Source: DASRCB01 sp035653295 (GTDB taxonomy: Bacteria > Acidobacteriota > Terriglobia > Bryobacterales > Bryobacteraceae). From it: DNA of 57,554 bases. This document shows, piece after piece, positions 35,536 through 44,000 of this stretch. Location of the stretch: assembly GCA_035653295.1 (NCBI GenBank), contig DASRCB010000282.1:1-57554 (forward strand), given 5' to 3'. The position numbers were made by a program, and so were the translations under genes. Below the pieces are notes generated by a model. It was given only the letters and a program-made list of their open reading frames with translations, was not told the origin of the DNA and did no database searches. How positions within the stretch are numbered: position 1 is the stretch's first letter; each line of letters opens with the position of its first letter.

Positions 35536-37133
35536 TGCCGGTCATGAACCGGCGACTTCATGCATTGCTGAGCGTGTGCCTGATGTCCGGCATCGCGCTT
35601 TCCGCGGCGCAACTGCCGCGCATCGAGAAACGCGCGCATGGCTGGCAGCTGCTGGTGGACGGCTCGCCCTTTCTGATCCTCGGCGGCCAGGTGAACAACT
35701 CGAGCGGCTGGGCGTCCCTGCTGCCGGACATCTGGAAGACGTACGACGCGCTTGGCGCGAACACAGTCGAAATCCCCGTGTACTGGGACGCGATCGAGCC
35801 GCAGCAGGGCCGATTCGAGTTCGAGAACCTGGATCGCATTGTCGCCTCCGCGCGCGAACACCGCGTCCATCTGGTTCTGCTGTGGTTCGGCAGCTGGAAG
35901 AACGGCGCGTCCAATTACGTGCCCGGCTGGATGAAGCAGGACCGGCGCCAATACCCCACCATGGTGGATGCCGCCGGCAATGTGACCGGGATTATTTCAC
36001 CCTGGTTCGAAAGCGCGCGCAACGCCGATTCCGCCGCCTTCAGCGCGCTGATGCGTCACCTCCGCGAAATCGACGAGCGAGAAGGAACGGTAATCATGGT
36101 GCAGGTTGAGAACGAATCCGGCTCGTACGGAACGCCCCGCGACTACTCCGCGGACGCGACCGCGCGTTTCCAAAGCGCGGTCCCGGCGAAGCTCGCCGCC
36201 CTGAAGCACAGGAACGGGAACTGGGCGCAGGTGTTCGGGCCGGAGGCGGAAGAGGCCTTCTCGGCCTGGGGATTCGCATCCTATATCAATGCCGTGGCGG
36301 AAGCCGGCAAGCGCGCTTACCCACTGCCCATCTACGTGAACTGCTGGCTCTCGGAGGGCGATAATTTCGAGCGGCCCGGTGAAAATTACCCCAGCGGTGG
36401 ACCCGTCGCCGGTATGCTGGACATCTGGAAAGCCGCCGCGCCGGCGATCGATGTGATCGCGCCGGACATTTATCTGCCGAGTCACGAAGCGTACCGCCGC
36501 ACCATGACCGCGTATCTTCGCCCCGATAACCCGCTGTTCATTCCCGAGACCTACTGCGAGCCGCCCGGACCGCGACGGCTGTTCGAGGCCATTGGCGAAT
36601 TCGGCGCAATCGGATTCTCGCCCTTCGGGCTGGACGCGACCGGCTGGACCGACACCACTCCGAAGCGCATCGCCGACCTCGCAGCCAGTTACCACCTGCT
36701 GGCTCCCATGGTCTCGCAGATCTCGGAATGGCAGACCGCCGGCCAATTACGCGCCGCCGTCCAGGACACGGATGTCAGCTCGCGGCTGCTGCACTTCGAC
36801 GCGTGGGATGTTCTGGCCGAGTTCAATCGCCCCAATTACGGATTCGGCGGCGAGGCGAAGCAGGACGGGCGCGTGCTGATCGCTCAGACGGGACCGCTGG
36901 AGTTCGTGCTCATCGGCTTCGACACGCGGGTGCGCTTTCGCGCCGCACGCGGCACGGCGGCGCCCGGTCAGCGTGCCCCCGGTGATGGCGCGCGCTTTCT
37001 TCGCGTCGAAGAAGGCAGGTACGAGAAGGGCTCCTGGATCACGCATCAGCCGCTCAATGGCGACCAAACCGATTTCGGGCTGAACCTGCCCAGCGCCGGC
37101 GCGGTGTACCGGGTGTGGCTGCTCCGCGATTGA
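35535..37133 (+). CDS. Exported GH35-like glycoside hydrolase (beta-galactosidase-type, DUF5597)
   Basis: The protein has 532 residues with a signal peptide (about 1-25, ending ALSAAQ). The TIM barrel starts with LLVDGSPFLILGGQVNNSS and the ANTVEIPVYWDAIEPQQG strand. The acid/base motif is QVENESG (ENE at residues 192-194), and the likely nucleophile is Glu338 in NPLFIPETY. A C-terminal beta domain of the DUF5597 kind follows (about 390-530). This is the layout of GH35-related enzymes that act on beta-galactosides. It is the only clear carbohydrate-active enzyme in locus A and suggests the substrate contains such sugars. The start overlaps the TPR stop by one base. Confidence 0.87.
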   Translation: MPVMNRRLHALLSVCLMSGIALSAAQLPRIEKRAHGWQLLVDGSPFLILGGQVNNSSGWASLLPDIWKTYDALGANTVEIPVYWDAIEPQQGRFEFENLDRIVASAREHRVHLVLLWFGSWKNGASNYVPGWMKQDRRQYPTMVDAAGNVTGIISPWFESARNADSAAFSALMRHLREIDEREGTVIMVQVENESGSYGTPRDYSADATARFQSAVPAKLAALKHRNGNWAQVFGPEAEEAFSAWGFASYINAVAEAGKRAYPLPIYVNCWLSEGDNFERPGENYPSGGPVAGMLDIWKAAAPAIDVIAPDIYLPSHEAYRRTMTAYLRPDNPLFIPETYCEPPGPRRLFEAIGEFGAIGFSPFGLDATGWTDTTPKRIADLAASYHLLAPMVSQISEWQTAGQLRAAVQDTDVSSRLLHFDAWDVLAEFNRPNYGFGGEAKQDGRVLIAQTGPLEFVLIGFDTRVRFRAARGTAAPGQRAPGDGARFLRVEEGRYEKGSWITHQPLNGDQTDFGLNLPSAGAVYRVWLLRD

Positions 37134-38362
37134 GCCATTTGACTTCCGCGGTCGAACGCGGCACCCTGATTGAAACGGGTCCGGATTCGGTGTTTGGCAA
37201 TTCCCTCACTGGCTCACCACGCGAGATCGCCAGCCGCATTTCGCGCACACGGCGAGAGTTTCTTCGCCTCGCCACCGGCGCGACGGCGGTCGCGCCAGCC
37301 GTATTCGGCTTTGGCCCCGAAAGAAAGGGCGGCACATCCCGCAACCGCAAAGTGGTCGTGGTGACGTTCGGCGGCGGCGCGCGAGACGACGAGACGTTCA
37401 CGCCCGAAGGTCAGGAAAACATTCCGCACCTGCTCCAGGAAATCGCGCCTCGCTCCACGTTCTTCTCCCAGGTGGTCAACCGCGGCATTCTCGGCCACTA
37501 CGTCGCCACCGCAAGCCTTGCAACCGGTGTGTACGAGACCTTCAATAATTTCGCGGCGGTCCCGCCCGATCATCCCACCGTCTTCGAGTATTTCCGCAAG
37601 GACCTCCGGCGCCCGGCGTTCGACGCGTGGGTGGTCGCCCCCAGCAACGGGTTCAACCGCATCGGGGAGAGCGGCAACCGTTCGTACGGCCCGGGGCTCG
37701 GCGCGGGCGTGATCCTGCCCAAGCGTCTGCTCGCTGCGGCGCTGTCCAACTCCGGCGATCGCACCCGCTACGAGCATCTGCTGCGTGACAACTACGAGAC
37801 GCCGCTGTACGCGCCGGAGCTCGGCGGCAACGAACTCCAACTGGGCGAGATCGCGGACATTCTGAAACTGTCCGTTTCCGACTTCACCGCACACGCGCGC
37901 AGCCTGCGCAGCGCTGACGAGCTCTCCGTCTATATCGCGCGTCAGCTCATGCGCCAGCTGGCCCCGAGTCTGCTCTGGATCACGCTGCACGACATCGATG
38001 TGGCCCACGCCGGCGCCTATTCGCTTTACATCGAGGGCATCCAGCGCTCCGACCGTTTGTGCGCTGAGATCTGGCGCATGATCCAGAGCGAGCCGCAGTA
38101 CGCCGGCCGCACCACCATGTTTATCCTGCCCGACTTCGGCCGCGATTCCGATTCCGATGCCGGCGGCAACGGCTTCCAGCACCATCGCACCGGTGACCCG
38201 CTGTCGCGCACTACCTGGATGCTGGCGCTCGGCGCCGGCGCCCGGGAAAACTTCGTCGTCGATCGGCCGGTCGAGTCCACCGATCTGGTTCCCACCCTGG
38301 GCGCCCTGTTCGGCTTTTCGGCCCGATTCTCCCAGGGCAAGCCATTGCCGGAGCTGTCGTAG
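37115..38362 (+). CDS. Tat-exported alkaline-phosphatase-superfamily-like protein
   Basis: The protein has 415 residues. A twin-arginine signal is present (SRTRREFLRLATGATAVAPA, about residues 42-61). The mature part has features of the alkaline phosphatase/sulfatase superfamily and of DUF1501-like proteins: an N-terminal strand VVVVTFGGGARDDE, STFFSQVVNRG, LLWITLHDIDVAHAG, MFILPDFGRDSD and late STDLVPTLGALFG. A canonical nucleophile Ser/Thr/Cys in sulfatase context is not obvious, so activity is uncertain. The GTG start overlaps the end of the GH35-like gene by 19 bases; TTG 37130 is an alternative. The next gene starts 2 bases after its stop. Confidence 0.68.
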   Translation: MAAPRLSHLTSAVERGTLIETGPDSVFGNSLTGSPREIASRISRTRREFLRLATGATAVAPAVFGFGPERKGGTSRNRKVVVVTFGGGARDDETFTPEGQENIPHLLQEIAPRSTFFSQVVNRGILGHYVATASLATGVYETFNNFAAVPPDHPTVFEYFRKDLRRPAFDAWVVAPSNGFNRIGESGNRSYGPGLGAGVILPKRLLAAALSNSGDRTRYEHLLRDNYETPLYAPELGGNELQLGEIADILKLSVSDFTAHARSLRSADELSVYIARQLMRQLAPSLLWITLHDIDVAHAGAYSLYIEGIQRSDRLCAEIWRMIQSEPQYAGRTTMFILPDFGRDSDSDAGGNGFQHHRTGDPLSRTTWMLALGAGARENFVVDRPVESTDLVPTLGALFGFSARFSQGKPLPELS

Positions 38363-38364
38363 CC

Positions 38365-39567
38365 ATGCTTCCCAGTGAGCTTACGGTCGAACAGTTCAGC
38401 CCGTACCCGCCCGAGGCAAAGCGCACCGCTGCCGACAACATCGGCTTGCTGCGGCAACTGCCCCTCGCATTCGCCCCGTTACTCCTGCGCGAGCTGATCG
38501 TCTACGACTGGAAGTTTCCGGCCGAGAGGAACGAGCTCGAGGTTCAGCTTGCGTATTTGCGATCGCTGGCCGCCCCGGAGTTGCGGCGCGTCATGGCGCC
38601 TTTCGCCGGGCTGACGCTCTCCCCGCAGCTCGAGCGATTCGACTGGGTCACTCTGCCCGGCCAATTTTCCGAAAGTCTCACGGCGCACCTGTGGGCTACC
38701 CACCAGGTGGACGGCTTCCGCACCGCGGCGGTCGAGTATATGGCCCGCGTTCGCGCGGCGGCGCCACACCGGCCCGCGCCCATTCCTCGCCTTGGGATTG
38801 TCATCATCGGGCAGGGCGTCGAGACGAACAGATACCCGCTCTTTCGACGGCTCCGCGCGCAGGGGATCTATTACACTCGAGTTCACCCTGTCGGCGCACT
38901 CGCAGCCCTGCTTGGCGCCGTTGCCGATCGCGCCTCCGCCCATCAGGTTCCCTACGGACACTGGTACATTGACGGCGGCGAGCTTGCCGGGCCCTGTCGC
39001 GGCGCCGCGTGCGTATCATGGAGCGGCCTCGCGCGAGCGCGTCAAACGCTGCTCGATCGCATGGGCCGCGCCATGAACTCCGGCACGGGCTCGGAAGCGC
39101 TTCGCACCATGCTCGCGCAAATGGATCCCAGTGAGCTGGGCATGCGCTCCGCGCGCGAGGATGCGGTGCTCAGCCGGTTCGAGATGACCCTGCTCACCGA
39201 GGGCTCGGGCACGCAGATGTACAGCACGACGTTCGTGCAGTGGGCGGCCCGCGAGGCATTACGGCGCGCACAACCGGTAACCTTGCTGGCCCGCTTCGCG
39301 CCGCGTCTGCGCGAGTTGTCCCTCGGAGAACTGATTTCTGAAAAACATGACACCCCGGCGCTGGATCCCATGGGATCCCTGATCGACGGCGATATGGGCG
39401 CCTGGTACACGTGGCTCAACCAGCAGCGGCTCTCCGGCGCGGATCAGTCGCGGTTCCTGGTCTGGTTCGAGGACCACAGCGAGGCGCTGGCGATCGCGCC
39501 GGCATTGAAACCCGGCGTTGTTTCAGAGCCCGTGGAGATGAAGGACCTGCTTGCGCGCGTTGCCTAG
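38365..39567 (+). CDS. Protein of unknown function in the locus A operon
   Basis: The protein has 400 residues. No signal peptide and no domain that I recognise are visible, so it is probably cytoplasmic. It contains a strand-turn resembling a nucleotide-binding or Rossmann-like start (PRLGIVIIGQGVETN), the segment YGHWYIDGGELAGPC, and an ending of alternating helices. The ATG at 38365 starts 2 bases after the preceding stop, and its end overlaps the next CRTAC1 start by 17 bases, so it is firmly within the operon. As the only likely cytoplasmic member it could have a biosynthetic or regulatory role. Confidence 0.75.
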   Translation: MLPSELTVEQFSPYPPEAKRTAADNIGLLRQLPLAFAPLLLRELIVYDWKFPAERNELEVQLAYLRSLAAPELRRVMAPFAGLTLSPQLERFDWVTLPGQFSESLTAHLWATHQVDGFRTAAVEYMARVRAAAPHRPAPIPRLGIVIIGQGVETNRYPLFRRLRAQGIYYTRVHPVGALAALLGAVADRASAHQVPYGHWYIDGGELAGPCRGAACVSWSGLARARQTLLDRMGRAMNSGTGSEALRTMLAQMDPSELGMRSAREDAVLSRFEMTLLTEGSGTQMYSTTFVQWAAREALRRAQPVTLLARFAPRLRELSLGELISEKHDTPALDPMGSLIDGDMGAWYTWLNQQRLSGADQSRFLVWFEDHSEALAIAPALKPGVVSEPVEMKDLLARVA

Positions 39568-41224
39568 CGCGGCGACAGCCGCTGCCTTCCTCGCGCTGAC
39601 AGCCGCCGGTTGGCTCCTGGCCGCATCGCAGATACCTGCGAGTCTCATCCACTTCCATCATCAGGCGATCGATTTCACCCTCGACAGCTGTGAAACCCCG
39701 GAGCGGCACTCGCCCGAGACCATGGCCGGAGGCGTGGCCGTCTTCGATTACAACAATGACGGCAGGCCGGACATATTCTTCACCAATGGCGCCGACATCC
39801 GCTCCCTGAAGAAGACGGCGCCGCGCTACTTCAACCGCCTCTTCCGCAATGACGGCAATGGGCGATTCACCGACGTGACCGATAAGGCCGGTCTGCGCGG
39901 CAGCGGATTCGACACCGGCGTGGCGATTGGTGATTACGACAACGACGGCTACGGAGACATCTTCGTCGGCGGCGTGCACCGCAACACGCTCTATCACAAC
40001 AATGGCGACGGTACGTTTACCGACGTCACGGCAAAGGCGGGCCTGAACAGGCCGGAGGACGAATACGGGCCGCTGTGGTCGGTCGGCGGCGCCTGGGTGG
40101 ACGTAAACAACGACGGCCTGCTCGATCTGATAGTGGTCAATTACCTGAGCTGGAACATTGAAACCGAGCCGGTGTGCGAGGATGCCGGCCACCGTGATTA
40201 CTGCCATCCGAAAATGTACAAGCCTACGCCCAGCCAGTTGTTCCTGAACACTGGCAATGGCGCGTTCCGCGACGTGTCCGCCGACGCGGGACTGCGGCAG
40301 CATCCGGGTAAGGGCATGGGAATTGGAATCGCCGATTACGACCTCGACGGCAACATGGACTTTTTCATCGCCAACGACAAGATGTACAACTCCCTCTTCC
40401 GCAACAAGGGCGCAGGGAGATTTGAGGAGGTCGCTTTCGAGGCCAATGTAGCCCTTCGCGAGAACGCCGAGTTCATCTCCGGCATGGGCGTGGACTTCCG
40501 CGATCTGGACAATGACGGGTATCCGGATATCTGTGTCGTGGCTCTGGACGACGAAACGTTCCCGCTGTTCCGCAACACGGGGCGCGGCGACTTCACCGAC
40601 TTCACCGCGCAGAGCCGGATCGCCGCGCTGAGCATGCCCATGTCCGGTTATTCGCCGACCATCGTCGATCTCGACAACGACGGCTGGAAGGACATTTTCG
40701 TCAGCAGAGGGCATGTGCAGTCGACGGCCGCCGCGCCGCGGGTCACCGTCGCGCAGCCTAACGCTGTGTTCCGCAACCTCGGCGGCGCCAGGTTCGGCGC
40801 ACTGGTCGAGGAAGCGGGTCTGGGCGCGATGCCGCCCCGGCGCCACCGCGGCTCCGCCGCCGCCGACTTCGACGGCGATGGCCGCGAGGATGTCGTGGTG
40901 ACGTCGATCGGAGCGCCTGCCGAGATCTGGATCAACGACAGCCCGGGCCCCGCACACTGGCTCGATATAAAACTGCAGGGCGTGCGCAGCAACCGCGATG
41001 GCATTGGCGCACGCATCAAAGTCGTCACGAAACGCGCAACTCAGTACAACCACGCGACCACCGCGCTGGGTTACGCCTCATCCAGCGCTGGACCGGTGCA
41101 CTTCGGCCTCGGGCCTGATGCGGCCGTCGATCTGATCGAGATTCGCTGGCCTTCGGGCATATTGCAGCAGCTTAGAAACGTGGCCGCCGATCGCGTGCTC
41201 GTCGTCCGCGAGCCGGCTCAGTAA
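39551..41224 (+). CDS. CRTAC1-family protein (FG-GAP plus ASPIC/UnbV)
   Basis: The protein has 557 residues, from TTG at 39551 with AAGGA 5-6 bases upstream. A signal anchor (about 8-25) is followed by FG-GAP-like repeats with calcium loops (FDYNNDGRPDIFF, DYDNDGYGDIFV, DVNNDGLLDLIVV, DLDNDGYPDICVV, DLDNDGWKDIFVS) and the C-terminal ASPIC domain (SNRDGIGARI, IRWPSGIL). It has the inserted loop YCHPKMYKP also found in the truncated paralogue at 56293, so these two belong to the same subgroup. It is the last gene of the long operon of locus A; the 17-base overlap with the unknown gene suggests translational coupling. Confidence 0.9.
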   Translation: MRALPSAATAAAFLALTAAGWLLAASQIPASLIHFHHQAIDFTLDSCETPERHSPETMAGGVAVFDYNNDGRPDIFFTNGADIRSLKKTAPRYFNRLFRNDGNGRFTDVTDKAGLRGSGFDTGVAIGDYDNDGYGDIFVGGVHRNTLYHNNGDGTFTDVTAKAGLNRPEDEYGPLWSVGGAWVDVNNDGLLDLIVVNYLSWNIETEPVCEDAGHRDYCHPKMYKPTPSQLFLNTGNGAFRDVSADAGLRQHPGKGMGIGIADYDLDGNMDFFIANDKMYNSLFRNKGAGRFEEVAFEANVALRENAEFISGMGVDFRDLDNDGYPDICVVALDDETFPLFRNTGRGDFTDFTAQSRIAALSMPMSGYSPTIVDLDNDGWKDIFVSRGHVQSTAAAPRVTVAQPNAVFRNLGGARFGALVEEAGLGAMPPRRHRGSAAADFDGDGREDVVVTSIGAPAEIWINDSPGPAHWLDIKLQGVRSNRDGIGARIKVVTKRATQYNHATTALGYASSSAGPVHFGLGPDAAVDLIEIRWPSGILQQLRNVAADRVLVVREPAQ

Positions 41225-41386
41225 ACCAGCTGCACTGCGACGCCGCCGCAGGTACCACGCAACGCTGCGGCTGGAGGTCAGTACCGAAGCAGGGGTGGTC
41301 TAAGGCATTTGGCTACGTACGGATCGGCTAACAAGGCCCATGATTCCGGCGATTAAGTATTTGAGAGGAGAACCGCAGTAGCCATC
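41225..41386. other. Intergenic region before the PEGA-domain gene
   Basis: No gene is visible. A GGAG-type ribosome binding site (GAGAGGAG near 41364-41371) lies about 15 bases before the ATG. No terminator with a T run was found after the CRTAC1 gene. Confidence 0.4.
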
Positions 41387-42297
41387 ATGAAATCTCATCG
41401 TTCGCGGAAGATTAACACGGGCGTGATCTTAGTCGCCGCACTCGTCGCGCTGAGGGCGCCTGCTCGGGCGCAAGACGAGCCTCGCGTTTTCGTGCAGGGC
41501 AAAGGGTCGGAGAACCTTGTCACAACCGGATCGGGAGGTTGGGGAAAGCGTTGGGCGGCATGGGGGTCCAACTCCACGCGCGACTCGCATGATGAGGCCA
41601 TGGAAGTTATAAAGGACTTACAGAATAACTGCGCTGGCGTCATGGTCACGCTGAATCCGGCCAATGCGGATTACTCCATCATGTTGAATCGCGAGTCGAA
41701 GCACAACCGCGGATTGCTTCGCACCAATAGCCAGCTGCAGGTTGCGAATCGCGCAGGTGACGTAATTGGCAGCGGCGCCACCCGCACTGTCGGGCACGCC
41801 GCGAAAGATGCCTGTGAATCGATCCTGGCTGATTGGCAATCGCACGGCCGGCTCCATGTCGCGCCATTCGTTCCTCCGGTCTTGAGGCCAACATCGGAAA
41901 CGGCGTCGGCTGGCGTTCAAACCGACTCGCAAAAACAGCCCGCTATTCAGGCGGAAGAGATAGCGGCGCGCCCTTCGGGTGTGGTTGCCGAACCGAACCC
42001 ACCTCTGCAGCCGGGAACGCGCCGGACGCCACGCCACGGAAAGGCATTGTGGTTCGCTTTACGTCGAACCCATCGCGGGCCGAAGTGGATATCGACGGAG
42101 AATACTGGGGAACGACACCGACCGAGGATCTCATCCGCCTGCCGGAAGGCCAGCACACGATTGCCATAAAGAAGACCGGATACGAGACATGGGACCGAAA
42201 AATAACGCTCGCGCCGGGCGACAATCGAACCATTGCTGCCGAGCTCATCCTCGAACGAAACGACGGAACCAGACAGCACATCGTGGGTCTCGATTGA
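41387..42297 (+). pseudogene. Frameshifted exported protein with C-terminal PEGA domain
   Basis: Frame 1 (41387-42169) gives a signal peptide (ALRAPARAQ), a conserved-looking domain (FVQGKGSENLV, DLQNNCAGVMVTLNPANADYSI) and a Pro-rich linker, then loses character near 42,000. The next frame (open to 42297) carries a PEGA domain: VRFTSNPSRAEVDIDGEYWG and GQHTIAIKKTGYETW. Together they would make one protein of about 302 residues. A single base loss (or a -1 shift) between about 41,975 and 42,045 would connect them. I see no slippery heptamer, so a mutation or sequencing error is more likely than programmed frameshifting. PEGA domains are beta-sandwich modules found in surface proteins. Confidence 0.7.
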
Positions 42298-42333
42298 ACA
42301 CGATACCTGGGCCGCTTGCGGTCGCCTGCTGTG

Positions 42334-43656
42334 TCAGGGCCACGTGGATCGCGCCGGCGCGGACCTCCATGCCACCACAACCGGCGCGCCGGCCTGCTGG
42401 CCGGCGACACACATGCCGCGCAGCAACACCTCGAACGGTTCCGGACCGCCGCCCGGGGTTCGCGGCAGCCCGTCGAGAAACCGCGCACAGGCGGACGGGT
42501 TTGTGATGAACTCGGCCGCCATCTCCGCACCGGCCATTGATGTGCCGCCGATCAGCAGCACTCGTCGGCCGGAAGACGCCCGCACCACTGCGACCGTCCC
42601 GTAAGCGTCCTGTTCGCCGCTGAACCCGGCGGGAGGATAGGTTGCCGCTTCCCCCTTCCGCGGCGAACGGTTGAGACAGTAATTCTTCATCAGGCCGTAA
42701 TCGAATTTGTAGGTGAAATTCAGGTCCCGTTCAAAGAGTTCAGCCCACGGGTTCGTGTGGTGCGACCCGATCACGATGAGATTTCCCGAAGCCATATCGC
42801 GCAGGTTGCAGTCGCGCGCAAAGCGCACGCCAACGTCCGCCCGCCGCAACTGGTCCACCCGTCCGAGGCGCAGCGTATCACTGACATCATCGAACCCGTT
42901 CAGACGAAGATAGTTGAACTCGGCCGCAAGACCTGGCAGCCCCGAGTTACGCGCAATACGCCCCGCGTCCTGCGAGTAGCTGCTCGCCAGATACCTGCTC
43001 AGCGGGATGTCGCGGCGCGCTGCCTCCTGGAGCAGACCATAGGTATGGTCGGAAGCGACGATCAGCGTGGATGAGCCAGCGGCAAGGAAAGAATTCCAAA
43101 ACGCGTTGAATGAAGCGGGCTGATCGGGATGTTCCTCCGCACGGGCGCGAAGCCACAAGCCGCCGGTCAGAAAGGTCGTGCATGCAAAGATCAGGGTCAG
43201 TGCAGCCAGGGCATGAATCAGAACGCGCCGGTTCGGGGCGGCGGCGTCCGAAACTGCCTGCCGAGGGGAAACAGTGGACGATTCACGTGCCTCGAATACC
43301 GGCAGATACTGACCTTTCGGAATGCTGATGATATACGGGTCCGCTTTGCCTTCATTTGCGAAGTAGTGCTCCAGTTTCAGGCGCAGAAGCCTGGCGTGAG
43401 ATCGAACAATGTTGTCCTCGTTCGGGTTGTAGCCCGGCGTACGACCAAAGACGTGGATGCCGATCTGCTGCTCGGTCGCATCCTCTGGTTTGTTCGCCAG
43501 CGCACATTGCGCAACATGGAGGAAGAACCTCCGTAACCGGTATGCCTTCTGAAAGGTGCTGCTGGATGAAAGACGTTCGACCAGCTCCCACCGGTCATCC
43601 GGGACGAAGGCCGAGCCGTTCGTCTCCTCCGGTGGGGAGATGAATGCGTTAGACAT
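42334..43656 (-). CDS. Membrane-anchored winged-helix regulator, ToxR/CadC-like topology
   Basis: The protein has 440 residues. Residues of about 20-125 form a DNA-binding-like domain with FQKAYRLRRFFLHVAQ, ATEQQIGIHVFGR, PGYNPNEDNIVRSHARLLR and IPKGQYLPVFE, a pattern common in acidobacterial regulators. One transmembrane helix follows (about 145-170). The C-terminal extracytoplasmic domain (about 190-435) has NPWAELF and GRRVLLIGGTSMAGAEM and no family I can name. The topology fits a one-component receptor that senses outside the cytoplasm and binds DNA inside. The ATG at 43656 has AGGGG upstream. It is divergent from the VWA gene; the shared 344-base region holds two GTGTNNACAC repeats. Confidence 0.75.
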   Translation of the reverse strand: MSNAFISPPEETNGSAFVPDDRWELVERLSSSSTFQKAYRLRRFFLHVAQCALANKPEDATEQQIGIHVFGRTPGYNPNEDNIVRSHARLLRLKLEHYFANEGKADPYIISIPKGQYLPVFEARESSTVSPRQAVSDAAAPNRRVLIHALAALTLIFACTTFLTGGLWLRARAEEHPDQPASFNAFWNSFLAAGSSTLIVASDHTYGLLQEAARRDIPLSRYLASSYSQDAGRIARNSGLPGLAAEFNYLRLNGFDDVSDTLRLGRVDQLRRADVGVRFARDCNLRDMASGNLIVIGSHHTNPWAELFERDLNFTYKFDYGLMKNYCLNRSPRKGEAATYPPAGFSGEQDAYGTVAVVRASSGRRVLLIGGTSMAGAEMAAEFITNPSACARFLDGLPRTPGGGPEPFEVLLRGMCVAGQQAGAPVVVAWRSAPARSTWP

Positions 43657-43827
43657 GAAATCCGACCCCTTCGGCCCTGAATACGGAAACGGGCCGCGAA
43701 GCTATAAATGGATTCTGGCGTCAACTCGACCAGAAATGTCGGATATCTCCGACCATGATGTGAATTGCTTCAACACTATCACAATAGACTCGCGGCTGAA
43801 ACGTGTTTCTCACCTCAGTTACTTGAG

Positions 43828-43837
43828 GTGTACACAC
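43828..43837. promoter_or_regulatory. GTGTNNACAC repeat, copy 1
   Basis: GTGTACACAC overlaps the right arm of the CACCTCA/TGAGGTG inverted repeat. The same 10-bp pattern occurs at 43870-43879 and at 48595-48604. Confidence 0.45.
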
Positions 43838-43869
43838 CGTGAAGTCAAATCTTAGTCTTCGTGCCCTGC

Positions 43870-43879
43870 GTGTCTACAC
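43870..43879. promoter_or_regulatory. GTGTNNACAC repeat, copy 2
   Basis: GTGTCTACAC, 42 bases downstream of copy 1 on the same face of the helix. Confidence 0.45.
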
Positions 43880-44000
43880 AGTGAGCCCCCATTGAGAGCC
43901 GTGTCGATTGGTGTTGTAATCGATACTTACCGGGAAATATTCACATTCATACTGCTTTCGCCGATCCCGCATTCTTCCCAGCCAAGGAGATCTCTGTCAT

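Larger units (their letters stand above)
43657..44000. promoter_or_regulatory. Divergent regulatory region between the membrane regulator and the VWA gene
   Basis: No gene is visible in 344 bases. It holds a perfect 7-bp inverted repeat CACCTCA-GTTACT-TGAGGTG (43811-43830), two copies of GTGTNNACAC (43828-43837 and 43870-43879, 42 bases apart, about four helical turns), a possible promoter containing ATACTGCTTT (43949-43958), and AAGGAGA about 10 bases before the VWA start. Confidence 0.55.

Noticed and set aside
39416..41053. 545-residue minus-strand frame opposite a CRTAC1 gene
   Set aside because: Same mirror effect of FG-GAP coding repeats.
41975..42045. Programmed -1 frameshift site
   Set aside because: No slippery heptamer followed by a clear stem or pseudoknot; mutation or sequence error is simpler.
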